Shown one piece after another: positions 9,835 to 20,979 of a DNA stretch of 64,000 nucleotides. A program made the position numbers and the translations under genes. The notes below the pieces were generated by a model. That model had not been told where the DNA came from and searched no databases. It saw only the letters and a program-made list of their open reading frames with translations. The stretch lies in assembly GCA_016866235.1 (NCBI GenBank), contig VGMW01000008.1:1-64000 (forward strand). The letters run 5' to 3'. Each line of letters starts with the position of its first letter. Within the stretch, counting starts at the first letter, position 1. This DNA comes from Bacteroidota bacterium. GTDB lineage: Bacteria; Bacteroidota; Bacteroidia; Cytophagales; Cyclobacteriaceae.

Positions 9835-11856
9835 ATGAAGAGAATTTTATCCCTGGCACTCTTTTTAACTTTCACCATTCCAGGCAAAGCACAAATCGAT
9901 CCGAACCGAAGTTTCAAACTGGGCGCTCCCATCCGCGGGATGTCCAATTATGGCTGGAAGTTATTTTTGATGACCGACGATGGTCTTTACTACTGGGGTA
10001 AAAAAGTGCCTGAAATGGGAAAAGGCGCTTATGTCTGCTCTCCACTCGGCAACTCATTCTTCCTGGCTACCGAAAAAGGTGATCTGATTCAGTACAACAC
10101 CAACGACTTCGAAAAACAAGATGACTTTAACATCAGTCTTAAAGATGAAAAGTTTACCAGGATCTTCTTTGAAGGCAAAGGTCAGGAGATGTACGGAATC
10201 ACCAGTCTCGGCCGACTGATCCGAATCTATCCCGGTAAGGGAAAAGAGACCTTAAAACCAGTTCAAAAAGGTTTCAATGGACTCAAAATTGCCTGGAATC
10301 CAAACCTGAACACTTTTTTAACCTCACGCGCCAAGCAACTTCAATACGCACGACTCGATGGTAAACCCGCCACCACAACACTCAATTTGGACCGAAGCGT
10401 TACTGCCATCCAGGTAGAACCTGCCAAATATGAAATCCTTGCAGGCCTCGATAATGGAAAAGTGGCTGTTATTGATCAGGGACTCACCCAAAAGAAAAAT
10501 ACGCTCAACATCGGCGTCGCATCCATAACCTCGCTGGCCTATCACCCGGTAGACCATTACCTCTTCGCCGGCGACATCACCGGCAAGCTTCACGTATACG
10601 ACCTGCGCAAGAAGAAAATTATTTTCTCCAAAAAAATTCACGCCAGCTCTGTAGACATTAGAATCTTAAGAAACGCTAATGGAAAAATCAATCTGGTCAC
10701 CATTGGCAATGATGCGGAGATCAAGTCATGGTCTGTGGATAAACTTGCACCTGATTACAATAGAATCGTTAATGAAAAATTGGCTGCATCAGAGGTGACT
10801 TACATTAAAAAGGATTCCAAAGAATCTCAACAGGATTATCAAAACAGGACGTCGCAGGAAAATCTCAGTAAGTTTTTATCAGACCGCAAACAGGATTTGA
10901 TCGATAGCCTCGCCTCCACCCTTCGCGTACAAGGCAATCCAAACCTAATGGTCAAAGGTGATTCTTTGACTTTGGATGTAAAGCCGTTTAAACCTGTAAC
11001 TTTTTACGCAGCAGCGGGCAGTGTAACGCTTGCAACCATGGACAGCCTCAGGTTTATGCTGCATGAAGACAATGACTTTTCGCCCCGTCGTTTTAACCTG
11101 ACCTTCACCAATGGTAAAAAGCTGCGCTACGATTCCAATGCACCAATGGCCGTTAAAAAGACGGAGGTTCCACTGGAGTTGGCAAGGGAAATAGCTCAGG
11201 AAGAGCAAACGCTTCGTGATGAACTGGCTGTTCTGGTGGCCAACATGAAAAAACGAGGTGAACTCAATAATGTAGAGCTCAGCATGGAATCATCCCTAAA
11301 AACCGAAAAAGACTCCCTCGGCAGAGACGAGCTCAATCTACATGTAACCTTTATGTACCGCGGCACCAAAGGTGAGGGATCGGGCGCGAGTGCTGACTAC
11401 CCTTCCGGGAAATTCAAACTTTCCGATTCTCGTGCTGCCAGCACCCTGGTGGACTTCATGCTTCGGACAGCCAAAGAGCAACTTTGGAAACATATGAACA
11501 ATGAAACAAGGGTGACCTTCAGACTTACCGGTTCAACGGATAAAATGAAGGTGAGCTCTAAAATCCCATACAACAACGAGTTCGGCCCTTTCCGGGAATA
11601 TCCATATTACTTCCAGGGTGATTTAGCCGGTCTGAATGTTGATCCAACCACCGGTATCACCGAAAACAGTCAGCTTGGATTCTTAAGAACCTATGGCGTA
11701 AGAGACTATTTGGAAAAGGTGAAAAGCTCCTTCAGCACCACCAAAAATAAGTATGAGCACTATTCCGAAGAAGGTGATGGCATCGGCCCTGAATTCAGAA
11801 AGGTGAAAATCGAGGTGATCCTCCACGACATCAACAAGAAAAATGCAGGTGGCTGA
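9835..11856 (+). CDS. Exported WD40/beta-propeller repeat protein
   Basis: A 673-residue protein with signal peptide (residues 1-19). Residues about 30-320 contain degenerate propeller repeats, the clearest being SITSLAYHPVDHYLFAGDITGKLHVYD, a normal WD40 blade. The C-terminal half (about 340-673) has no domain I recognise. It is rich in charged helices and ends in a region suggesting a beta-rich fold (HVTFMYRGTKGEGSG..., VTFRLTGSTDK...). No catalytic motif is visible. The upstream gap 9622-9834 holds an imperfect hairpin (AGATTC/GAATCT, 9671-9688) but no recognised promoter. Confidence 0.7.
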   Translation: MKRILSLALFLTFTIPGKAQIDPNRSFKLGAPIRGMSNYGWKLFLMTDDGLYYWGKKVPEMGKGAYVCSPLGNSFFLATEKGDLIQYNTNDFEKQDDFNISLKDEKFTRIFFEGKGQEMYGITSLGRLIRIYPGKGKETLKPVQKGFNGLKIAWNPNLNTFLTSRAKQLQYARLDGKPATTTLNLDRSVTAIQVEPAKYEILAGLDNGKVAVIDQGLTQKKNTLNIGVASITSLAYHPVDHYLFAGDITGKLHVYDLRKKKIIFSKKIHASSVDIRILRNANGKINLVTIGNDAEIKSWSVDKLAPDYNRIVNEKLAASEVTYIKKDSKESQQDYQNRTSQENLSKFLSDRKQDLIDSLASTLRVQGNPNLMVKGDSLTLDVKPFKPVTFYAAAGSVTLATMDSLRFMLHEDNDFSPRRFNLTFTNGKKLRYDSNAPMAVKKTEVPLELAREIAQEEQTLRDELAVLVANMKKRGELNNVELSMESSLKTEKDSLGRDELNLHVTFMYRGTKGEGSGASADYPSGKFKLSDSRAASTLVDFMLRTAKEQLWKHMNNETRVTFRLTGSTDKMKVSSKIPYNNEFGPFREYPYYFQGDLAGLNVDPTTGITENSQLGFLRTYGVRDYLEKVKSSFSTTKNKYEHYSEEGDGIGPEFRKVKIEVILHDINKKNAGG

Positions 11857-11871
11857 TGTATAGCCGCCTGC

Positions 11872-13383
11872 TTACCTCGTCAATTCTTGAATAAACTGAG
11901 CGACATCCTTCCTGAATTTTTCTAAGGAAGGCTGATGGGTGTACATCATGTGCCCCGCCTCGTAATATTTCATTATGATGTTGTCCTTGAGCCGCTTTGG
12001 TAAACCTAGGTGATCAATGGTATGCTCTACACCATAAAATACGGTGGCCACATCATAGTAGCCATTCAAGACCAATACCTTCATATTTGGATCATGCGAT
12101 AAGGCTTCAGCCATATCGATCCCGCTGTGGATGGCCGCAGAAGTTCCCCACCGCAAATTTCCCTCATGGGTCCAATCCCATTTAAATCCTTTCCTTACGC
12201 CCGCAGTGAGGGCATACTGATGCTTACGGTTTACTTTCAAATCATTGTGAAAATAATCCAGGAATCCTGTGATGTACGCTGGTGAAATGGCAAGACTCTG
12301 GGGATCATAATCGGCAGTCTGTGCGATAACATCCTGCGCAGGACCTTTAAAACGGGAATCCAAACGACCTACAACATTGCCTTCCTCCCGGAGCAGCTCC
12401 GCATAAAATTCGGATGCCTCCATCCGAAGGTCGGCTTTAAGCCAATAGGCAGCAGCAACGCCGGAGAAACGTTCGAGCCTGGCAGCAAGTTTGTTTCTAT
12501 CTTCTAAACTTAAGCGATCACCCTTGTACAATGCCGGCGCATATTCACCTTCGGTGAACTGTCGGACTTCGGATAGGAATGCCTCAAGATTTTCGGGCCT
12601 GGAGTTAATTTTCTTATGGTACCAAGCGGTTGCAGCATAAGTAGGAAAGTGAACCAGGTATGGCAAGTCGTCGTTGGGCGGAAACAACAACGTGCGAAGG
12701 TCAAAAACCGCTGAAACCATGATCACGCCATTTAAGGCAATGCCCTGATTTAGCAACCTGTTCATCACCACGGCGTTTCGGAAGGTACCATAGCTTTCCC
12801 CCAACAGAAATTTTGGTGAATTCATCCGACCGTATTCGGTGAGGAACTGCCGGATGAACATTGAAATACTTTTTGCATCCTGATCCACACCCCAGAAATC
12901 CTGATAGGTTGCTTTTCCGGCCGGGACACTTAAGCCGGTGCCCACGGGATCGATCATAACCAGATCAGCCAGGTCAAGGAATGAATATTCATTGTTGACC
13001 AGTTGGTAGGGTGAAGCGGGCGTGAATCCCGGATCGTTGATCACGATCCGCTTAGGACCGAGGACTCCCATGTGCAGCCAAAAAGATGAGGAGCCTGGCC
13101 CACCGTTGTAAGCAAACAAAATCGGCCGTCTGGCGTTGGCGCCATCTTTAAAATAGGCTGTGAATCCCATCAATGCGACCGGATCGCTGTTTTCATCACG
13201 CACAACTATAGTCCCTGCGCGGGCAGTAAGAGGAATGGTCACACCATTAATCTTAACCGATTGATTGGTCGTTGATACTTCACCGGTTGGAGCAGTATCT
13301 GATTTTGATTGTTCCTGTGCGCGGGTCGTTTCAGCAAAAAGGAACAGGCACAATAAAGATGGGAGGATGAACTTTTTAGTCAT
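11872..13383 (-). CDS. Secreted serine carboxypeptidase, peptidase family S10
   Basis: The ATG at 13383 gives 503 residues and starts directly with a signal peptide; the ATG at 13422 would add 13 residues before it. S10 hallmarks are present: oxyanion motif NGGPGSSSFW (about 93-102), the nucleophile in GESYG (Ser197), the Asp in LVLNGYYDVAT, and the His in YEAGHMMYTH near the C-terminus, all in order. These alpha/beta-hydrolase-fold enzymes cleave C-terminal residues from peptides, usually at acidic pH, in the periplasm or outside the cell. Length is typical of bacterial members. Confidence 0.92.
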   Translation of the reverse strand: MTKKFILPSLLCLFLFAETTRAQEQSKSDTAPTGEVSTTNQSVKINGVTIPLTARAGTIVVRDENSDPVALMGFTAYFKDGANARRPILFAYNGGPGSSSFWLHMGVLGPKRIVINDPGFTPASPYQLVNNEYSFLDLADLVMIDPVGTGLSVPAGKATYQDFWGVDQDAKSISMFIRQFLTEYGRMNSPKFLLGESYGTFRNAVVMNRLLNQGIALNGVIMVSAVFDLRTLLFPPNDDLPYLVHFPTYAATAWYHKKINSRPENLEAFLSEVRQFTEGEYAPALYKGDRLSLEDRNKLAARLERFSGVAAAYWLKADLRMEASEFYAELLREEGNVVGRLDSRFKGPAQDVIAQTADYDPQSLAISPAYITGFLDYFHNDLKVNRKHQYALTAGVRKGFKWDWTHEGNLRWGTSAAIHSGIDMAEALSHDPNMKVLVLNGYYDVATVFYGVEHTIDHLGLPKRLKDNIIMKYYEAGHMMYTHQPSLEKFRKDVAQFIQELTR

Positions 13384-13525
13384 TTTTAATGGATTTGAAG
13401 CGGTTGAATATAGTAAAAACAATCGGCGGCAACAGCTTCAAATTATTTGACAAAAAAGTATGGGTGCAATAATTCGGTTTTGATTTAACAATCCACCTGG
13501 CCAAATTGAAGGAAATTTCAGACCC

Positions 13526-15346
13526 ATGAAAAGATTGATGTTGATCGCCGTTTTCCCCTGCCTTTATTCTGTGCTGTTGTCCTGCACATCAAAACCAAAA
13601 GAATCGATAGCACAGGATCAGCGCCTTGATAGCTTGTTCAGGGCATACTACGAATTCAAAAAAGCCATCAATCCACTGGAGGCAACGAAAGCAGGTTACA
13701 ACGAGTACAATGGACAACTGGCCAACTACATCTCTGCTCCCTATCTGAATAATTTAAGAGAGAGCTATGGCCAATTTCTTCAAGCCATTTCATCCATTGA
13801 TACCACCCAGATTTCAGCGGAAAACTTATTAAGCATGAAGGTAATGCAGTGGGATTGTTCTATAAAACTTGAAGGACTTAATAATCCGTTGGTTACGGTT
13901 GCATCGCCGTTGTATGATCTTCCCAATTTTGAATTAATGCCATTGATTCAAATGCAGTCGTTGCACTTGTATGTGCCGCAATTGGCTTCGGGGAGCAGTG
14001 TTCACCCTTTCAAAACCACACAGGATTATGAGAATTGGCTAAAACGCCTGGAAGTCTATCTATCATTTTTAGATACTGCCCAACAAAATATGGAAGAAGG
14101 TATGAGCAGGGGAATCGTGCTTCCTAAATCCCTTATCGTTAAAGTCATACCCCAGGTGGAAGCTTTTGCCAAGGGACCAGTCGAGGAACACCTGTTTTTT
14201 CAACCGATAAAAAAATTACCAGAGGCCATATCCACTGCGGACAAGAAGAGGTTGCAAGATTCATATGCCGCATTCATTGGAAATCGGTTGATCCCTGCCC
14301 ACCAAAAGCTTTCCAGGTTCTTAAAGGAGCGTTATCTGCCGGCTGGTCGTGCAACCTCCGGGCTTGGAAGTCTTCCCGACGGACCGAAAACCTATGATTA
14401 TCTTCTCCGACTTAGCACTACGACCAGAATGAACTATGAGGAGATTCACCAACTTGGATTAAATGAAGTGGAGCGAATCAAAACGGAGATGCTTGGCGTA
14501 AAGGAGCAACTTGGATTTAAGGGGAGCCTGAAGGAATTCATTGTGTGGGTAAGGAATCATCCAAAGTACAGGCAATACCAAAAACCAGAAGCAGTTCTTG
14601 ATAATTTTGAGGCGATACGGAGGAAGGTTGAAGCCAATCTGAGTAGAGTTTTTTCGGCGCAACCCAAAGCAGGGTTTGAGGTAAGACGAACGGAGGCATT
14701 CCGTGAGGCCTCGGCGAGCGCGGAGTATGTCCCCGGTTCGAAGGACGCAACACGGGCGGGTATCTTTTATGTTCCGATTCCGGATGTTCGTCGGTACAAT
14801 GGTTTTGCCGATGAGTCGCTTTTTCTCCATGAAGCCATTCCGGGTCATCACTATCAGTTGTCGCTGCAGCAGGAAAATACCGGTATACCGGAATTTCTTC
14901 ATCCGGAAAGCATGTCGGTTTTTGTTGAAGGTTGGGCGCTTTATGCCGAGTCGCTTGGAAAAGAGCTGGGCTTGTATGAGGATCCAATCCAATATTTTGG
15001 GATGCTGAACATGGAAATGCACCGCGCCATTCGACTGGTGGTGGATACCGGTTTGCATGGAAAGGGATGGACAAGGGAAGAAGCCATTAAATTTTCAATG
15101 GAAAATGAAGCTGATTCAGAGGAAGAAATCATTTCCAGTATTGAGCGTTATATGGCTACGCCCGGACAGGCAGTATCTTATAAAATAGGGCAGCTTAAGA
15201 TCAGGGAATTGAGGGGTAAAGCAGAGCGGCAAATGGGTGAAAAATTCAGTCTGCCTGAATTTCACCGCCAGCTTTTAAACTCAGGCAGTTTACCGTTGTT
15301 TTTGCTGGAACAGAAAATAGAAGGATGGATTTTAAAGCAGAGGTAA
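13526..15346 (+). CDS. DUF885 family lipoprotein, putative metal-dependent peptidase
   Basis: A 606-residue lipoprotein. The lipobox LLSC places the lipidated Cys at residue 20. The DUF885 family is defined by long helical segments and a conserved HEAIPGHH motif, present here at about residues 437-444, with a downstream Glu-rich stretch (FVEGWALYAE) that likely supplies another metal ligand. This arrangement resembles gluzincin peptidases (HExxH-like). Catalysis is inferred, not shown. It is divergent from the S10 carboxypeptidase gene, so the two may be a peptide-degrading pair in the envelope. Confidence 0.88.
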   Translation: MKRLMLIAVFPCLYSVLLSCTSKPKESIAQDQRLDSLFRAYYEFKKAINPLEATKAGYNEYNGQLANYISAPYLNNLRESYGQFLQAISSIDTTQISAENLLSMKVMQWDCSIKLEGLNNPLVTVASPLYDLPNFELMPLIQMQSLHLYVPQLASGSSVHPFKTTQDYENWLKRLEVYLSFLDTAQQNMEEGMSRGIVLPKSLIVKVIPQVEAFAKGPVEEHLFFQPIKKLPEAISTADKKRLQDSYAAFIGNRLIPAHQKLSRFLKERYLPAGRATSGLGSLPDGPKTYDYLLRLSTTTRMNYEEIHQLGLNEVERIKTEMLGVKEQLGFKGSLKEFIVWVRNHPKYRQYQKPEAVLDNFEAIRRKVEANLSRVFSAQPKAGFEVRRTEAFREASASAEYVPGSKDATRAGIFYVPIPDVRRYNGFADESLFLHEAIPGHHYQLSLQQENTGIPEFLHPESMSVFVEGWALYAESLGKELGLYEDPIQYFGMLNMEMHRAIRLVVDTGLHGKGWTREEAIKFSMENEADSEEEIISSIERYMATPGQAVSYKIGQLKIRELRGKAERQMGEKFSLPEFHRQLLNSGSLPLFLLEQKIEGWILKQR

Positions 15347-15396
15347 GGGACGAAATATAATTTGCTGGAAAACTTTTTGATCTAGGGTATCTGAAC

Positions 15397-16323
15397 TTAT
15401 TTCCTTATAAAAATAAAATCCCCACCCTCGTCACCGGCGCCATAGATCACTGCGAACTGCGGAATGGTTTCCGAGTTGTTCATGATCGGTTCATACATCC
15501 TGGAAAAAAGCGCTGAAGCAGGCAGAAAATCCTGTTCGTTGTCTGTTAAGATTTTCAACAGGAATTTAAGGAAGTAACTCTCGTCCGGTACCTGGGTCAG
15601 ATTACCACTGGTGATGGCCTTACGGCTCTTTTCTCGGTACATCTCATAAACTTTTCTGGTATCAAGCGCCGTGGCAGCACGGGTCTTGAAAATACTTCCA
15701 GCAAAACAAGCATCGGAAATCAGTAATGTGTGCTTGGAAGGAATCGCTGATACATAGTCTTTAATGGTGCTGTTGGCAATCCAATTGGATCTTGAAGTCA
15801 TCTTCGCATCCGAAGGAAGCCAATAACCGAAATCCGTATTCTTATCATAGAAACCATGTCCGGCATAGAAGATCAAAAGATTGTCCCGCTCCCCTACCTT
15901 TTGCGTGAGCTCATCCATCGAGTTGATCAACTGCTCACGCGTTGGATTCGTCAGCACGTAGGTTGTTTCTTCGGTAAATAAATATTTAGAAATCAGAATT
16001 TCTTTCAGTCGCTGTGCATCTTTTAATGGATTGTCGAGATTGGTCAGCTGAGGACCAGCGTATTGATACTCAGAAACACCTATAATCAGTGCATGGTAAA
16101 CAGGCTGCTTGTTGACTCTAAGTTCTGCCTGAACCGTAGCCGGATCAACCATTTCCATCTGTTGACCTTGTATAGATCGGGATTCACTAAAGTCAACTTG
16201 AATGGATCCACTGCGTACCCTGACAGGATTGGAAGGATTTTGTGCGGTTGTAAAATTTGGGGCTACTATTAACACAAACCCGAGTAGAACAATCGGATAT
16301 TTATTTCTCCATATCGCTTTCAT
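15397..16323 (-). CDS. Secreted caspase-like cysteine protease (peptidase C14)
   Basis: The ATG at 16323 is chosen because the signal peptide (residues 1-27) starts there; a longer reading from 16365 adds 14 hydrophobic residues. The protein is 308 residues. The caspase fold begins at about 76 (HALIIGVSEY). The catalytic His156 lies in FYAGHGF and Cys206 in SDACFAGS, so the dyad is intact. The last 90 residues form the rest of the p10-like part. Such proteases usually cleave after Arg/Lys or Asp. The secreted form and its position 63 bases after a T9SS surface protein suggest a role in surface or secreted protein processing. That role is inference. Confidence 0.88.
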   Translation of the reverse strand: MKAIWRNKYPIVLLGFVLIVAPNFTTAQNPSNPVRVRSGSIQVDFSESRSIQGQQMEMVDPATVQAELRVNKQPVYHALIIGVSEYQYAGPQLTNLDNPLKDAQRLKEILISKYLFTEETTYVLTNPTREQLINSMDELTQKVGERDNLLIFYAGHGFYDKNTDFGYWLPSDAKMTSRSNWIANSTIKDYVSAIPSKHTLLISDACFAGSIFKTRAATALDTRKVYEMYREKSRKAITSGNLTQVPDESYFLKFLLKILTDNEQDFLPASALFSRMYEPIMNNSETIPQFAVIYGAGDEGGDFIFIRK

Positions 16324-16337
16324 GATCAATATTTTAA

Positions 16338-16365
16338 CTAAAGTAAATATTAAAATAATAAACAA
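16338..16365 (-). promoter_or_regulatory. Candidate promoter for the caspase-like gene
   Basis: On the minus strand TTG (16365-16363), 17 bases, then TACTTTAG (16345-16338), one mismatch to TAnnTTTG. Transcription would start near 16332, close to the ATG at 16323. This gives the protease its own promoter even if the upstream T9SS gene is dead. Confidence 0.4.
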
Positions 16366-16386
16366 CTCTATTTCCTATCCGTCAGG

Positions 16387-17898
16387 TCATCTGACTAATA
16401 CTTTTCGCGTATACTCCATCTGACCCGTCTGGCACCGGAGCAGATACATTCCGGAGACTGCACTTCCCTCTCCACGGCTAAGATCCAGCTCTACCTCGTG
16501 TAACCCTGAACCGAACTTGCCCTTCAACCCACCTTCCGATTCTCTTCCATGCTGATCAAACACCGTCAGCTCCACCGGCCAGAGTCTGCCATCGTCAGGA
16601 ACCAAAAACGAGACGCGAACCCTGCCCGTGGTTGGGTTCGGTGATGGATCCTGCAATAGGAAGGTTCGTACCACCGACTCCTTCTCAACAAAGGCCTCAT
16701 CGCCATACAATATCCTGAAGCTACCCGGTGCACGGAACTCGTATTGCGTCTGGGTAAGCATATCCACCGAACGGCCTCTTTGCACATCCCATAACCTCAG
16801 CTGTTTGTTACCCTCCCAGTGTTCTGGCACACCCCACGTAAGTCGATGCTTCTCCCCTGCCTCACTCGATAGCACCTCAAACTCCCAGGCATGGTTCGGC
16901 GCAGGCGCGATGACATCTCTGCTGTAGCTGGTCTCATGGAGGGTCTTAAGGTGGTTTAACTCTACGTACTCCGACATCCTTGGAAGTGTGAAGTCATCGA
17001 AGCGGTCAAATCCTTCTCCCGCCTCAGGATGCATCCCCACCCCTGCCATAATCTTTCGTTTAACCCCCTGAACCTCCATCGGCAACAACCACTGATTTTC
17101 TCCCGTGGTCTTATAAAGTATATCTTCATCTTCATTTCCACCTGACTCCCCCTCTCCCAAAGCCATCTGCCTTCCATTTTTCTTCTGTGACGGGTAGGTC
17201 AGTTTCGTGCCGCTGTTCACAAAGATGAAGCCTCCCTGGAACGACTCCAGACCAGTGCCATTGCTGAACGCACCGTTCTTAAACAACCTCAGGTTCGGCT
17301 GCAGGCTCAACCCACTGTTTGCCCCATCGCTTTGGATGTCCGACCAGCTGATCGCATACGTATATGGGTTACCTATCTGGTTCCATCCCGCGTTCAGCGT
17401 TATCTCCACCGGCTTATCCGAGCCTCCGCCCGTAGAGCCTGGACCAGTATTGAGTGTAGCTGCCTTGGAGGATATCAGCCAATATCCTTTTCCACGTTCC
17501 AGCTGACTGCTTCCATTAAGTTCCTCGTTCACTCCATTGCGGTAATGGAACATCCGCCACTTATCCTTATCTCCATACTGTCCCAGTACCGGGCCAAACA
17601 CCGCGTTCACCGCATTGCTGGTAAGCTTTAGCGGTATGGCAATTATAGAATACGCATCCAGCGTAGTGCCTGATGTAGTATACGGAATAGGAAGTCCTTC
17701 CTGCGGGTAGCTGATACCAACCAAATAACCTTCGCTTCCCGTAAGCCCATAGCTGTTGGTGGCCGTCACCTTAAATCTTACCCCCGACCCCGTCGATGAG
17801 CTGCCCGGGATCTTGTAGGTCCACGTATCGGATCCCCCGTCGCTCATAGTCTGATCCACCACCGAATAGTTCGTCTCTCCGGCAGGTCCATAGGAGAT
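16387..17898 (-). pseudogene. C-terminal part of modular T9SS-secreted surface protein, after an amber stop
   Basis: This is in the same frame as the upstream part, separated only by TAG at 17901-17899. The first in-frame start after the stop is a GTG at 17862, so translation of this part alone is doubtful. It begins with the end of an Ig/fibronectin-like domain (about 17898-17700). It continues with a region of hydrophobic strands around the WRMFHY and GKGYWLISS motifs that is common in Bacteroidetes surface proteins. It ends with a type A T9SS sorting domain of about 80 residues starting at PSPNPTTGRVRVSF and finishing with SGMYLLRC and RKVLVR. The sorting domain directs secretion through the outer membrane and cell surface attachment. 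Without the N-terminal part the signal peptide is missing. Confidence 0.75.
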
Positions 17899-20800
17899 CT
17901 AAACCGAATTCACCTTCGTCTCCCCGTCGCTCACCTTTAAGGATACACTGATCTCTTTATTCACTTCAACCGCCTCCGGCGTAGTATTCGATGAAAATAC
18001 CGGTGCAGTTACATCCAGCGGTACCAGCTGACTGCCCGACAGCGGACTTTTGATGTTGTAGTTCACCGAACCGCCGCTTCCATTATAGGCGAACACCGCA
18101 TAGTGATACGTCTGTTCTTTCTCCAGGTCGTTCTGGCCAAACGAGGTTCCCGTTCCATTGTAGACCACCGTGGCATCCCCTAAGGTTGTGCTCACCTGGT
18201 AGGCTGTGCCATCGACCGGTACAGCCGTTACCGCTGAGCCTTTCTTGCGAAGCACCAGGTATGCTCCAGGAGGTGTTGACGGTGCCGAGTAGCCAACCGT
18301 AAACGAGCTGGTCGTAATCGAAGAGAACGTTAAACCCGACGGCTGACCTGAAGGTTCCAGCGCAAGGGTGCTCTGGCTTCCCGACAGTGCCGTGGATTGT
18401 AGATAGTTGATCCCATCACCCTGGCCGTTGTAGCTATAGATCTTATAGTGGTAAGTCGTCCCGTCTTTGAGGTTGGTCTCACTCAATGTAAGTGCCGTTC
18501 CTAGGTAGGCCACTTGTCCATCTCCGATGGCATCGCCCACTGCATAGGTGGTGCCATCTGTTGGATCGGTCTGTGGTTGGGCGCCTGACTTTCGAATGAT
18601 CAGGTAGCCGCTGGGGTTGCCACCGGCTGCCGTGAAGCTCAGCTTAAAGGAGTTCACCGTGATCTCTGAAAACTGGATCGCTGTTGGCTGCGCTGTAGGC
18701 TCATTGAAGATCGTATAGCGGTTGCCCTCCAAGGGGGTAGTCGTGTTGTAGTTAATCGTCTGGCCTACTCCATTGTAGGAGAAGACCCTATAAAAATATT
18801 GCTTGCCCGCTTCCAGTTGTGTTTCGTTGGTGCCGGTTGCATTGCCTGCATACACTACCGTTGCATCGCCTATCTGCGTGGTAGCAGAGTAGGCACTTCC
18901 ATCGACGGGAAGGGCCGTCATAGCGCTGCCCTGTTTCCTTAGGATCAGGTAACCCGCCGGTGCCGGAGTTGCGGCCGTAAACCCAACCGATAGTGCGCCA
19001 GAGGTAACGCCAGTGAATTTAAGTGCCGTCGGTTGAGCGGTAGGTTCTGCAGCGACCACCAGAATGGTAAAGGACTTTTCGAAGAACAGTCCGCCGGCCT
19101 CCGTCACACGAACCCGAATCGAGTAAAAAGCCTTCGTAGCGCTATTGAATACAGCAGCAGACTTTAGCGTGCCGCCTTCAATGGTAAAGCTCGCGTTATC
19201 GGTAGCGCCTTCTCCGCTTACAAGCGTGAAGGAGAAGCTACCCCCCGCAACATTGGTGGATGTAAAAGTGCCAACCGTTGTCCCGATCGCCAGTCCTTCT
19301 GTTATCGAGGTTACACTTAAGGAAAGATTCGTTGGAGCTTCACTCAAATCATTAATCGAAATAACAAACGACTTCTCAAAAAACAATCCCCCGTTGTCGG
19401 TGGTTCTTACCCGGATGGTATAAGAAGACTTTGATTCAAAATCAAAGACCACGGCTGACTTTAGTGCAGCCCCCTCAATGGTAAAGCTGGCGTTGTTGGT
19501 ACTTCCTTCACCTGCAACAAGGGAATAACTAAACGTACCACCCTCGGCATCGGTGGTAGAAAAGGTGCCAACGGTGGTGCCGGAGCTTAGACCTTCATTG
19601 ATCGAAGCAGAACTTAAAGTTAAACCCGTTGGCGCAGTAACGTTCACATCAGCAAGGCAGCGAATGGAAAAGCCGAATGACTTAGGGTTAGAATAGATAT
19701 TAATGTAATTATTAGCAGCACCTAAAAATCTGAGCCATGCATTCTTATCATCAGATTCAGTTGAACTCCACCAGCCTCCCTGTGATGCATCGGTAGCGGG
19801 AAATTCACCGGATGCGTATCGGGAACCTCCAGGTAAAGCAGAGAAGCCAGTAATATTTGTTGAACCAGCATTACTTTTCCATCCCTCAACAGCCTTTAAT
19901 GCCCCACCAGCAATTTTACTTTGGACTTCGGAAGTAGGAACGATTTCGGGATCCAGAAACTTTATTAAATCATTCCACTCGTTGTTGCTTGGGACGTGCC
20001 ATCCATTAGGACAAATTCCCTTTGCATCAGAAACAGCATACCAGTTATAAAGTTTACCATATTTTTCATTGTTGGATTGAAGATTGCTGAGATACACCCA
20101 TGCACCCGAATTTGTTGATGACCATAAACTGACATCGGCACCATTAGGTATCTCCTCTCCGTTTCTATACTTAGAAACTTTCAGGTTAGACTTCAGCCAT
20201 ATCTGTGTTCCGATGGCAACCATTTCATAAGCATTGCCATCCACATCGGTTACTGTAGAGCCAATGGGCACCAGCTGGCTACCCCGAAGTGGATTGGTTG
20301 GATTGTAATTAGTGCCTGAACCAGAACCATTGTATGCAAATACAGCGTAGTGGTACGTTACACCCATTTTCAGGGATGTCTGATCAAAACTTGTGGCATT
20401 ACCGGAATAGACTACTTCTGAATCGCCGATGGAAGTGCTTGGTGTATAAGTATTGCCATCTACCGGAAGCGCGGTGACCGTACCACCTTCTTTGCGCAGA
20501 ACAAGATAACCGGAAGGCGCGGTACTCGGTGCTGTAAAGGCAACGAAAAAGGAACTAGACGTTACTTTGCTGAAAGTAAGAGCGGTAGGTTGGGCAGTGG
20601 GTTCAACGGCAGTTACCACAATGGTGAAGACCTTCTCTAAAGACAGTCCACCGGAATCGGTTGTCCTAACCCTTATGGAGTAGCTGGATTTGGTGGAAGC
20701 ATTAAAAACAGCTGCAGTTTTTAATGTTGAACCGGTAATGGTGAAGCTGGCGTTATCGGTAGAGCTTGTGCCGGAGACAAGAGAATAAGAGAACGTTCCA

Positions 20801-20978
20801 CCTTCGGCGTCGGTGGTGGAGAAGGTGCCGACGGTGGTGCCAACGGGGAGGCTTTCAGAGATGGAGGAGGAAGAGAGGGTTAGGTTGGTGGGAGCCGATT
20901 GAGCAAAAACATAAACAGAAAAAATCGACCATAAAAAAAGGTAAAATACAAAGAATATTTAGGGATCCGCATACTCAT
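17899..20978 (-). pseudogene. N-terminal part of modular T9SS surface protein: cadherin-like, fibronectin III-like and FISUMP domains; frameshift near start, amber stop at end
   Basis: The likely start is ATG 20978, one base after the stop of the upstream gene (TGAGATG coupling). The signal peptide is split by a run of seven A on the plus strand (20933-20939). Adding one base joins MSMRIPKYSLYFTFF to LWSIFSVYVFAQ, a complete signal peptide ending in AQ. From there the frame is open to TAG at 17901-17899. Domains in order: a cadherin-like repeat (about 20900-20640), an FN3-like repeat, a FISUMP domain (about 20256-19648), two cadherin-like repeats (about 19630-19060), then three more FN3-like repeats sharing the NYN-PL-GSQ pattern. 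Length with the downstream part is about 1530 residues. The family is known for surface adhesion or binding. No ligand can be named. Confidence 0.78.
19648..20256 (-). other. FISUMP domain embedded in the T9SS surface protein
   Basis: Residues run from VTDVDGNAYEMVAIGTQIW to GFSIRCLAD. The segment carries the hallmarks of the Fibrobacter succinogenes major paralogous domain: W-K-NL, YGKLYNWYAV, CPNGWHVPSNNEW, GFSALPGG, WWSSTE and FSIRC. The domain has a C-type-lectin-like pattern and is found on surface proteins. It sits between an FN3-like and a cadherin-like repeat as a cassette. Confidence 0.8.
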
Positions 20979-20979
20979 C

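Noticed and set aside
14459-15074. Two overlapping minus-strand frames of 178-199 residues
   Set aside because: They lie fully inside the DUF885 gene and have no domain, signal or plausible start context; the sense frame carries HEAIPGHH.
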